Shown piece by piece: positions 37,037-44,899 of a stretch of 64,000 nt of DNA. Below the pieces are notes generated by a model. The model saw only the letters and a program-made list of their open reading frames with translations, did no database searches and was not told where the DNA came from. Positions within the stretch are counted from its first letter, which is position 1. The number at the start of each line of letters is the position of its first letter. Position numbers and translations under genes: made by a program. This DNA comes from Wocania ichthyoenteri Th78 (lineage in GTDB: Bacteria > Bacteroidota > Bacteroidia > Flavobacteriales > Flavobacteriaceae): assembly GCF_000789235.1 (NCBI RefSeq), contig NZ_KN525716.1, forward strand, positions 3,144,100-3,208,099. The letters run 5' to 3'.

Positions 37037-37223
37037 AATTAAATCTTTTAAAATAGATATTTACGTAAAGACTGTAGAAATACAGTCTTTATTTTTTATA
37101 TACTCAAAAAAAAAATAGGATTTCGGAGAATTTAGGGTTGACATTTTTTCTTTTATCGAAGCAAAATTTTAAAGCATAGCTGTAGTTACGGAGATAAATT
37201 TTAATAAAGAGAAAAGGAAAAAG

Positions 37224-37886
37224 ATGGGTATAAAAATTAGGAATACTATTAGTTTTGAGTATATTTGGCGCATGAAGGCAAAATGGTACATTAGTGCTTT
37301 AATTATTATACTTACTCTATTTGGTGCTATTTCTCAGCAGCAAATTACTGTGCCAAATCAAGAAATTGTATTACAGTTTACAAATACTTCCATAACATCT
37401 CAGGACACTCAAAATACTATTGCTATTGTAAAAAAGCAATTGCAAGATTTAGGTGTTAGTAATATTAAAATAAAGGAAGAAGAAAACGGAAAGCTAGTAA
37501 TTACTTATTACAGTGATACTGATGTAGCCAGTATAAAAAAGACCTTTACAAAAGAAAAAAACATAGTTTTAGATTATGCTTTTAGTAATCAAAATGAAGA
37601 CTCTTCAAAGCTTCCTTTTGATGAAGAGAAAATCAGCTATAATCTTGATGTTTATGAAATTCAAAACGGAAGTGATGTTGAATGGGATTTAAACGGTGTT
37701 TCTGTTGTTGAGTTAAAAGCTGAAAGCAATAGATTTTCAAATCCAAATATATATGCTTTTATTAATGCTGTTGAAATAAACAAAAGCATTGAAAAAGTAG
37801 CCTATAAAATACACTATAATATTGCCATTGCAATAGACAATACTTCATATAAAATACCTGAAGTTAGAGCTGGACCTTTAGCTTAA
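37224..37886 (+). CDS. Candidate Sec-monitoring arrest peptide upstream of secDF
   Basis: A 220-residue protein with one hydrophobic anchor or signal segment at about residues 22-36 (YISALIIILTLFGAI) behind basic residues. Residues 60-120 resemble the P1 region of SecD: IAIVKKQLQDLGVSNIK then NGKLVITYY and DVASIKK can be laid beside the VLRKRIDEFGV, NIQRLGNSGRILVELPG and DVERATG of the SecDF encoded next. The C terminus reads IPEVRAGPLA and stops. R-A-G-P (codons 37866-37877) is the end of the E. coli SecM arrest motif. The gene precedes secDF by 157 bases on the same strand with no TAnnTTTG promoter between. SecM, VemP and RAPP-type peptides hold the same place and logic in other phyla. Stalling itself is inferred. 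The ATG at 37224 has AGGAAAAAG before it. The ATG at 37272, preceded by TATATTTG at 37260-37267, is an alternative leaderless start giving 204 residues. Confidence 0.72.
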   Translation: MGIKIRNTISFEYIWRMKAKWYISALIIILTLFGAISQQQITVPNQEIVLQFTNTSITSQDTQNTIAIVKKQLQDLGVSNIKIKEEENGKLVITYYSDTDVASIKKTFTKEKNIVLDYAFSNQNEDSSKLPFDEEKISYNLDVYEIQNGSDVEWDLNGVSVVELKAESNRFSNPNIYAFINAVEINKSIEKVAYKIHYNIAIAIDNTSYKIPEVRAGPLA

Positions 37887-37892
37887 ATTCAG

Positions 37893-38043
37893 AAAAATTA
37901 GCTTTTATAATCAACCCAAGAGCTATCAAAATTATTAAAACATAAAATTGTCAAATCCCACGAAGTCAAAGATTCATGAATATAATATTATGAATTAAGA
38001 ATCAATAAATAAAGTGGGAAACTAAAACACAAAAAAACACAAA
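37893..38043 (+). promoter_or_regulatory. Structured region between the RAGP gene and secDF
   Basis: Nested inverted pairs are seen: TCCCAC 37956-37961 with GTGGGA 38014-38019, GATTC 37971-37975 with GAATC 37999-38003, and ATTCAT 37972-37977 with ATGAAT 37990-37995 (the last two share bases, so they are partly alternative). A smaller possible stem joins AGCTTTT near 37900 with AAGAGCT near 37918. No terminator T run and no -7 element are present. Such a structure could couple ribosome position on the RAGP gene to initiation at secDF, whose ATG is 24 bases after the last arm. Confidence 0.45.
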
Positions 38044-41031
38044 ATGCAAAATAAAGGATTAGTAAAATTATTTGCGCTTTTGTTTGGTTTGGTAAGTATT
38101 TACCAATTATCATTCACATTCAAAGCCAATCAAATTGAGAGCGAAGCTCAAGAAATCGCTATAAATAAAATAGCCGATACAGAGGAAAACTACAGAGCAA
38201 AAAGAAGCATTGAAGAAACAAACTACTTAGAATCTATAGCCACCGATACCGTTTATAATATAGGTATTGCAAAATTCACTTATAATGATGTGAAGCAAAA
38301 AGCTATGAATCTAGGTTTAGATTTAAAAGGAGGTATTAACGTAATTTTACAAGTATCGGTTAAAGATATCTTAAAAGGATTGGCTAATAATACTAAAGAC
38401 CCTGTTTTTAATAAAGCATTAGATGATGCTACAGAGCTTCAAAAAGATAGCCAAAATACGTATTTAGAAGATTTTTTCGTAGCATTTGATGCGATTAAAG
38501 GCGATACCAAATTAGCATCTCCGGATATATTTTATACCAAAGCATTAGATGGTGAGATAGATGGAAGTATGACTGATGATGAGGTTAAAGGTATCATAGA
38601 AACTAAGATTGATGAATCTATTGTATCTGCTTTCGAGGTATTGCGCAAACGTATTGATGAGTTTGGTGTAACGTCTCCAAACATACAACGTTTAGGGAAT
38701 TCTGGTCGTATTTTAGTAGAATTACCAGGAGTTAAAGATGTTGAGCGTGCTACGGGATTATTACAAAGTACGGCACAATTAGAGTTTTGGGATGCTTATA
38801 AAGGTGAACAATTCTTTCCGTTTTTAGTACAAGCTAATGAGGTTTTAAAAGACATTGTTAAAGTTGATGAAGTGGTTGAGGATGTTGAGTCTCAAGATGA
38901 AGAAAGTGCAGAAGATTCACAAATTGATGCGCTTTTAGGAGAAGCTGAAACCGATTCAACTGCAGTTGCAACAGTAAACCCATTATTCGATTTAATAAAA
39001 GGTCAAGGCTATCAAGGAGGTCCAGTTATTGCAAGCTTCGAATTAAAAGATAGAGAAACAGTATTAAACTATTTAAGTTTACCCCAAGTTAGAGCTTTAT
39101 TACCAGCAGAACAACGTTATGCGAAATTTGCATTTGGTAAACCAGACAAGGACAGTGAGCTTGTAGACTTATATGCTTTAGTTGGTAATAGAGAAGATGT
39201 ACCGCAATTAAGTGGTGCTGTGGTAACTGATGCTAGTAACGAATTTAGTCCAGTAGGTAATAAGTCTGAAGTTGCCATGCAAATGAATGCAAAAGGGGCT
39301 AAGATTTGGGAAGAAATGACTGGTAGAGCATTTACTCAAGGCAGTCAAATAGCCATTGTTTTAGATAATATTGTGTATTCTGCTCCGGGGGTAACTACAG
39401 GACCAATTTCTGGAGGGCGTTCTTCAATCTCAGGAGATTTTACATTAAACGAAGCGATAGATTTAGCAAACGTATTACGTGCTGGTAAATTACCAGCATC
39501 AGCAGATATTATTCAAAGTGAAGTGGTAGGGCCGTCATTAGGTCAAGAAGCTATTGATAGTGGTACTAAATCATTTATGATTGCATTAGCATTAGTTTTA
39601 CTTTGGATGATTTTTTACTATGGTAAAGCAGGTGGATTTGCAGATGTTGCTATGATATTAAACATCTTATTAATCTTTGGTATTTTATCGGGGTTAGGAG
39701 CTGTATTAACATTGCCTGGTATTGCAGGTATTGTATTGACTATTGGTATGTCGGTTGATGCCAACGTACTTATCTTCGAGCGTATTCGAGAAGAAATAGT
39801 TAAAGGTAAAGGGCAAAAAGAAGCCATTCAAGATGGATTTAAAAATGCCTTATCTTCAATTTTAGATGCGAATATTACAACAGGTTTAACGGCATTAATC
39901 TTATTTATTTTTGGTACAGGACCAATTAAAGGATTTGCAACTACCTTATTAATTGGTATTGGAACATCGTTATTTACGGCTATTTTTATTACAAGATTAT
40001 TGGTAGACTGGTATGTAAACAAAGGCGGAAAATTAGATTTCTCAACAGGATTAACTAAAAACCTGTTTAGAAATATTAGTATTGAATTCTTAAAGAAACG
40101 TAAAGTAGCTTATATTATTTCTGCAACATTTATTATAGTAAGTTTAGGTTCTCTATTTACTAATAGTTTAGACCAAGGTGTCGATTTTGTTGGAGGTAGA
40201 ACCTACCAAGTACGTTTTGCACAAGATGTTAGTGCTTCAGAAATTACATCAGCGCTTTCTGATGCTTTTGGTAGTGCAGATGCTAAAACCTTTGGTGATG
40301 CTAATCAATTAAAAATTACAACTAAGTATAAAGTAAACGAAACTGGAGCTGAGGTTGATGAAGAATTAAGAAAAGCATTATATACAGCATTAATACCACA
40401 TTTAGATGGTGTGTCTTACGAAGATTTTATTAGTGATGCCGATACGAAAACGGTTGGCTTAATGAAGTATTATAAAGTAAGTCCAACCATTGCCGATGAT
40501 ATTAAACAAGCCTCATTTTGGGCTATTTTAGGGTCGTTAATTGTAGTATTCCTTTATATCTTATTGCGTTTTAAGAAATGGCAATACTCATTAGGTGCAG
40601 TAGCAGCTGTTTTTCATGATGTATTAATTGTATTAGGTGTATTCTCATTAACCTATAAGTTTATGCCATTTAGTATGGAAATAGATCAAGCATTTATCGC
40701 TGCTATATTAACGGTTATTGGTTATTCATTAAATGATACAGTGGTAGTATTCGATAGAATTCGTGAATTCTTTAACGAGCACACAGCTTGGAAATTCGAT
40801 AAAGTGGTTAACGTATCATTAAGTAGTACATTAAGTAGAACACTAAATACATCATTAACAACGTTAGTAGTATTATTAGCCATCTTTATTTTTGGTGGTG
40901 ATTCTATTAGAGGCTTTATGTTCGCCTTAATTGTAGGTGTAATAGTTGGTACCTACTCATCGTTATTTATTGCAACGCCAATAATGTACGATTCAGTAAA
41001 TAAATTAGAAGGAAAAAAGAAGAAAGACTAA
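38044..41031 (+). CDS. secDF: Fused protein translocase SecDF
   Basis: A 995-residue fusion of SecD and SecF, the usual Bacteroidota form. It uses the proton gradient to help pull preproteins through SecYEG. The SecD half has the first membrane helix, the large periplasmic P1 region (KAMNLGLDLKGGINVILQV, VLRKRIDEFGVTSPNIQRLG, the AQLEFWDAYKG part) and five further helices including GMSVDANVLIFERIREE. The SecF half starts near residue 680 (KVAYIISATFIIVSLGS, GVDFVGGRTYQV) and has GYSLNDTVVVFDRIREF. The P1 part has an acidic insert (about 280-300, EDVESQDEESAEDSQ). It is the predicted target of the RAGP protein upstream. Confidence 0.98.
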   Translation: MQNKGLVKLFALLFGLVSIYQLSFTFKANQIESEAQEIAINKIADTEENYRAKRSIEETNYLESIATDTVYNIGIAKFTYNDVKQKAMNLGLDLKGGINVILQVSVKDILKGLANNTKDPVFNKALDDATELQKDSQNTYLEDFFVAFDAIKGDTKLASPDIFYTKALDGEIDGSMTDDEVKGIIETKIDESIVSAFEVLRKRIDEFGVTSPNIQRLGNSGRILVELPGVKDVERATGLLQSTAQLEFWDAYKGEQFFPFLVQANEVLKDIVKVDEVVEDVESQDEESAEDSQIDALLGEAETDSTAVATVNPLFDLIKGQGYQGGPVIASFELKDRETVLNYLSLPQVRALLPAEQRYAKFAFGKPDKDSELVDLYALVGNREDVPQLSGAVVTDASNEFSPVGNKSEVAMQMNAKGAKIWEEMTGRAFTQGSQIAIVLDNIVYSAPGVTTGPISGGRSSISGDFTLNEAIDLANVLRAGKLPASADIIQSEVVGPSLGQEAIDSGTKSFMIALALVLLWMIFYYGKAGGFADVAMILNILLIFGILSGLGAVLTLPGIAGIVLTIGMSVDANVLIFERIREEIVKGKGQKEAIQDGFKNALSSILDANITTGLTALILFIFGTGPIKGFATTLLIGIGTSLFTAIFITRLLVDWYVNKGGKLDFSTGLTKNLFRNISIEFLKKRKVAYIISATFIIVSLGSLFTNSLDQGVDFVGGRTYQVRFAQDVSASEITSALSDAFGSADAKTFGDANQLKITTKYKVNETGAEVDEELRKALYTALIPHLDGVSYEDFISDADTKTVGLMKYYKVSPTIADDIKQASFWAILGSLIVVFLYILLRFKKWQYSLGAVAAVFHDVLIVLGVFSLTYKFMPFSMEIDQAFIAAILTVIGYSLNDTVVVFDRIREFFNEHTAWKFDKVVNVSLSSTLSRTLNTSLTTLVVLLAIFIFGGDSIRGFMFALIVGVIVGTYSSLFIATPIMYDSVNKLEGKKKKD

Positions 41032-41056
41032 CTCAAATTTTTTTCTTTATAGTGAG

Positions 41057-41088
41057 AAGCCTATCATGTATTTGATAGGCTTTTTTTT
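41057..41088 (+). terminator. Terminator of secDF
   Basis: AAGCCTATCA and TGATAGGCTT pair around TGTATT, followed by eight T. Confidence 0.88.
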
Positions 41089-41172
41089 ATTGTTTTACTC
41101 ATTATTTTATAAAAAGACCTATAGGATTTTTAAGACCTAACAAGTATAAAGTTGAGGTGTAAATCTCTATTT

Positions 41173-41832
41173 TTAATGGTTTTCTTTTAAAAACGCTTTA
41201 GGAAATTTAGACTTAAACCTATTTAATCTAGGGATAGATACATTTCTGATATAAGAATTATTAGGATTTAATTTTTCATAATCTTGGTGGTAATCTTCGG
41301 CTACCCAAAATTTTTGAAAAGGATATACTTCAGCTGCGATTTGGGCATTCAAGGCTTCAGCTAGAGCTTCTTTTTTCTTTAAAATAATTTGCTTTTGAGT
41401 TTCATTTTGATAAAAAATAATAGAACGGTATTGAGAGCCTATATCATTGCCTTGTCCGTTTACTTGTGTAACATTCTGTGAAGCAAAATATACATCAACT
41501 AAAGTTTTAAAACTTACAATTTTTGGATCGTAAATTATTTCAACAGCTTCGGCATGACCTGTTCTCCCTGTATTACTTGATGCATAAGTTGGGTTTTTTG
41601 TATGTCCGCCAGCATATCCTGAAATAGATTCTTCAACGCCTTTAACACTTTCGTAAATAGCTTCAACACACCAAAAACAACCGCTAGCAAAATAAGCACG
41701 AGCTTTACCATTTTTAATGGGTACTTCAATCGGTTTAGCATTAATTACATCTTGTTGCTTTTTGTTAACCTGTGCTGTGTTTTGGCAACTAAATAATAAG
41801 ACTACTATAAATAAAGGAATCAACTTGTTCAT
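41173..41832 (-). CDS. msrA: Peptide-methionine (S)-S-oxide reductase, lipoprotein form
   Basis: MsrA repairs methionine-S-sulfoxide in oxidised proteins. The 219-residue protein has a lipoprotein signal (VVLLFSC, anchor Cys16), so it should act in the periplasm. The catalytic site is SGCFWC, followed by GYAGGHTKNPTY and HAEAVEIIYDP, and the substrate pocket region VAEDYHQDYEKLNP. The resolving Cys of E. coli MsrA is not seen near the end, so recycling may use one Cys and an external thiol. No MsrB gene is adjacent. Confidence 0.95.
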   Translation of the reverse strand: MNKLIPLFIVVLLFSCQNTAQVNKKQQDVINAKPIEVPIKNGKARAYFASGCFWCVEAIYESVKGVEESISGYAGGHTKNPTYASSNTGRTGHAEAVEIIYDPKIVSFKTLVDVYFASQNVTQVNGQGNDIGSQYRSIIFYQNETQKQIILKKKEALAEALNAQIAAEVYPFQKFWVAEDYHQDYEKLNPNNSYIRNVSIPRLNRFKSKFPKAFLKENH

Positions 41833-41910
41833 TTTGTGTTTTTCTTTTTTTCAATAGACGAATAAAAATACAAAACCTTAATAATTAGTGTGTAAAAGTT
41901 TTATTAAATA

Positions 41911-41938
41911 AAAAAGCCTTTCGTTACGAAAGGCTTTT
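41911..41938 (-). terminator. Terminator of the Nif3/coiled-coil operon
   Basis: AAAAGCCTTTCG and CGAAAGGCTTTT pair perfectly around TTA. Confidence 0.88.
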
Positions 41939-41963
41939 AAAAATTTATGTTTTTAAACTGGAA

Positions 41964-42743
41964 TTAAAGTTTTGCAAACATTTTTTCCATTTTTGCTTTT
42001 TGCTCATCTGCTAAAGCAGCATCAACTAAAATACGACCACTATGCTCGTCTGTAATTACTTTTTTACGTGAAGCAATTTCTACTTGAACTTGCGGCGGAA
42101 TAGTAAAGAAAGATCCTCCAGAAGCACCTCTTTCAATAGCTACTACTGCTAAACCGTTCTTAACGTTTTTGCGAATTCTATTATAGGCAGATACTAAGCG
42201 CTCTTCAATTTGTGTTTTATAATCTTCAGATTTTGAGATTAAAGCTTGTTCTTCTTTTTCTGTTTCTGCTAAAATAGCATCTAACTCACTCTTTTTGTGC
42301 TTAAGGTGGTTTTCTCGCTCTTTTACACGTTCTTTAGTCTCAGCTATAACTTCTTTTTTCTGTTCTATTTGAACTTTGAATTCTTTGATATGCTTTTCAG
42401 CTAATTCAATTTCTAATTCTTGAAATTCAACTTCTTTAGTAAGCGAATTAAACTCTCTGTTATTCCTAACATTTTTTTGTTGCTCGCTATACTTTTTAAT
42501 TAAGGCTTTAGCTTCTTCAATAAGATTTTTCTTTGAAGTAATATCGTTATCAATTACTTCTAAACTACCCATAAGTTTTTCTAACCTAATGTTTAGTCCA
42601 GCAACTTCATCTTCTAAATCACGAACTTCTAATGGAAGTTCTCCACGAACATTTCTTATTTCATCTATACGAGAGTCGATGAGTTGTAAATCGTATAAAG
42701 CTCTTAAGCGCTCTTCTACAGTTACTTCTTTCTTTTTAGCCAT
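41964..42743 (-). CDS. Coiled-coil protein of the C4 zinc-ribbon family with the Cys residues lost
   Basis: A 259-residue protein made almost wholly of an antiparallel-type coiled coil (residues 5-190, rich in Glu, Lys and Leu) and a short C-terminal domain. That domain has the shape of the family's zinc ribbon (NGLAVVAIERGASGGSFF then TIPPQVQVEI and ITDEHSGRILVDA), but all four zinc Cys are replaced by Ser, Phe, Asp or His-Ser. It may bind RNA or a protein partner; function is not known. The gene follows the Nif3 gene by three bases, a pairing common in bacteria. Confidence 0.88.
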   Translation of the reverse strand: MAKKKEVTVEERLRALYDLQLIDSRIDEIRNVRGELPLEVRDLEDEVAGLNIRLEKLMGSLEVIDNDITSKKNLIEEAKALIKKYSEQQKNVRNNREFNSLTKEVEFQELEIELAEKHIKEFKVQIEQKKEVIAETKERVKERENHLKHKKSELDAILAETEKEEQALISKSEDYKTQIEERLVSAYNRIRKNVKNGLAVVAIERGASGGSFFTIPPQVQVEIASRKKVITDEHSGRILVDAALADEQKAKMEKMFAKL

Positions 42744-42746
42744 ACT

Positions 42747-43841
42747 TTAAAAATACTTAACAGGATTGGTATTTGTCTTTGATAAAACGACTGCAAAATT
42801 AGTAATTTTTTTTGTAAGATATGCTACTAAAAGGTTTTTTGTGAACTGTTCGCTTTCATAATGTCCAATATCTGCCAAAAGTATGCTGCTTTCTGCTATA
42901 AAAAAATCATGATATTTTAAATCAGCAGTTATAAATGCATCAGCACCAGAGGCTTTAGCTGCTTGGATTGCAAAACTACCCGAACCGCCCAAAACAGCTA
43001 CTTTTTTTATGGGTTTGTTTGTAAAATCAGAATGTCTAATGCATGCGGTATTCATTTTAGTTTTTACGTGATTTAAAAAGCTTGATGCTTCCATTGCTTC
43101 TTTAAATTCACCAATCATACCCATACCAATATTTTGGTTTTTATTTTCTAAAGTCGTTATTTCATAAGCAACTTCTTCATAACTATGAGTTTTAAAAAGC
43201 GTTTTGAGTATTTTAGATTCTAAATGCTTAGGGTAAGTGATAGATATTTGAGTTTCTTCTTCGGTATTTAAAATATCTTTTTCGCCAATAGTTGGATTTG
43301 AATTTTCGTTGCCTTTGTATGTTCCTAATCCTTCAATATTAAAGCTGCAATCATTATAATTACCAATATTTCCTGCACCCACATTAAATAAAGCAGTTCG
43401 CAATTGTTCTGCTTCATTTTTTGGTGCATAAGTTATTAATTTTTTTATGGTTTCGCTTTGGGGAATTAAAATTTGTTTGTTTATTAATTCTAATTGATTA
43501 CAAATCATATCGTTTACACCTTGTAAAGCATTATCTAAAGCGGTATGTATAGCGTAAATAGCGATGTCGTTTTTAATGGCTTTTAAAACCACACGCTCTA
43601 CATAATTTTTGCCGGTGAGCTTTTTTAAACCTTTAAAAATGATAGGGTGGAAGCTAACAATGAGATTGCAGTTTTTTTCAATAGCTTCGTCTACAACAGT
43701 TTCAAGTGTGTCTAAAGTGGCTAAAACACCAGTTATTTTTGCGTTTTTATCACCTACTAAAAGCCCTACATTATCAAAATCTTCGGCGTAAGCCAAAGGC
43801 GCGAGTGTTTCTAAATGATTTATGACATCTTGAACTATCAT
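42747..43841 (-). CDS. Nif3-like dinuclear metal centre hexameric protein
   Basis: The 364-residue protein is a NIF3/YbgI family member with the extra central domain (about 125-230) seen in the longer bacterial form. Metal ligands are expected in SFHPIIFKG, the IHTALDN motif and the C-terminal ADIGHYESEQ. Such proteins form toroidal hexamers; the reaction is unsettled, with GTP cyclohydrolase I type 2 as the older annotation. Its operon continues into the coiled-coil gene. The promoter is on the minus strand at 43867-43874. Confidence 0.93.
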   Translation of the reverse strand: MIVQDVINHLETLAPLAYAEDFDNVGLLVGDKNAKITGVLATLDTLETVVDEAIEKNCNLIVSFHPIIFKGLKKLTGKNYVERVVLKAIKNDIAIYAIHTALDNALQGVNDMICNQLELINKQILIPQSETIKKLITYAPKNEAEQLRTALFNVGAGNIGNYNDCSFNIEGLGTYKGNENSNPTIGEKDILNTEEETQISITYPKHLESKILKTLFKTHSYEEVAYEITTLENKNQNIGMGMIGEFKEAMEASSFLNHVKTKMNTACIRHSDFTNKPIKKVAVLGGSGSFAIQAAKASGADAFITADLKYHDFFIAESSILLADIGHYESEQFTKNLLVAYLTKKITNFAVVLSKTNTNPVKYF

Positions 43842-43866
43842 ATTATTTTTTGGTATTGATTTAAAA

Positions 43867-43874
43867 CAAATATA
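43867..43874 (-). promoter_or_regulatory. -7 promoter element of the Nif3 operon
   Basis: The minus strand reads TATATTTG, 26 bases before the ATG at 43841. Confidence 0.65.
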
Positions 43875-43894
43875 AATATTATATTTTCGTAGCT

Positions 43895-44899
43895 GTGAAG
43901 CTAATTAGAAAAATATTATTCCCGCTTGTTCCTATATATTATTTAGTGACTTGGTTGCGAAACAAATTATATGACTTAGGAATTAAAAAATCTGTATCAT
44001 ATAATTTCCCTGTAATATGTGTTGGTAATTTAAGTGTTGGTGGTACTGGTAAAACACCTATGATTGAGTATTTAATTAAACTGCTTAAAAATGATTTTAA
44101 ATTGGCTACACTAAGCCGAGGTTATAAACGTAAAACAAAAGGATTTCAATTGGCTGATGTAAATTCGACTGCAGAGTCTATTGGTGATGAACCTTTTCAG
44201 TTTTATAATAAGTTTAAAAATGATATTTTGGTAGCTGTTGATTCGGATAGAAATAATGGCATTAAAAACTTAAGAAATTTAGAAAATAAACCTGAGGTTA
44301 TTTTACTTGATGATGCGTTTCAGCACCGCAAAGTAATAGCTAGTTTTAATATTTTACTAACTACTTACAATAATATTTATACTGAAGATTTTGTGTTGCC
44401 AACTGGTAATTTACGCGAGCCTAAAAGTGGTGCCAAACGTGCAAATGTTATTATTGTTACTAAATGCCCGAATGATTTAAAAGAGTCTGAGAAAGTTGTT
44501 ATTTTAAATAAATTGAAATTACAAAGTTACCAGTTTGCTTTTTTTAGCTCAATAGCATATTCAAATGAAGTTTTTTCTAATGATACATCTAAAAATTTTG
44601 AATCTTTACATGATTTTACTTTGGTTACTGGAATAGCAAATGCAAAACCTTTAGTTGATTTTTTAGAAGCTAAAAATTTGAGATTTGAACATTTAGACTT
44701 TAAAGACCACCACGAGTTTTCGCAACAAGATATTGTTCTTTTAGAAAAGCAAGAATTAATTATTACAACTGAAAAAGATTATATGCGACTAAAACAGCAT
44801 GAATCTTTAAAAGATAAACTGTTTTATTTACCAATAACTGTTGTTATAGATAATAAGATAAAGTTTAATGAATTAATTAAGCAAGCAGTTAAGCACTAG
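43895..44899 (+). CDS. lpxK: Tetraacyldisaccharide 4'-kinase
   Basis: LpxK phosphorylates the 4' position of the lipid A disaccharide at the inner membrane. The 334-residue protein has a basic, hydrophobic N-terminal membrane-association helix, the P-loop VGNLSVGGTGKTP, SRGYKRKTKG, GDEPF and LLDDAFQHRKV, all typical of the family. The start is a GTG at 43895; TATTTTCG about 20 bases upstream is close to the -7 consensus, so the leader is very short. The 3' end overlaps the convergent histidine kinase gene by 11 bases. Confidence 0.95.
   Translation: MKLIRKILFPLVPIYYLVTWLRNKLYDLGIKKSVSYNFPVICVGNLSVGGTGKTPMIEYLIKLLKNDFKLATLSRGYKRKTKGFQLADVNSTAESIGDEPFQFYNKFKNDILVAVDSDRNNGIKNLRNLENKPEVILLDDAFQHRKVIASFNILLTTYNNIYTEDFVLPTGNLREPKSGAKRANVIIVTKCPNDLKESEKVVILNKLKLQSYQFAFFSSIAYSNEVFSNDTSKNFESLHDFTLVTGIANAKPLVDFLEAKNLRFEHLDFKDHHEFSQQDIVLLEKQELIITTEKDYMRLKQHESLKDKLFYLPITVVIDNKIKFNELIKQAVKH

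Noticed and set aside
43225-43240. GGGTAAG similar to the ECF first block
   Set aside because: It lies inside the Nif3 coding region and no second block follows at 10 bases.
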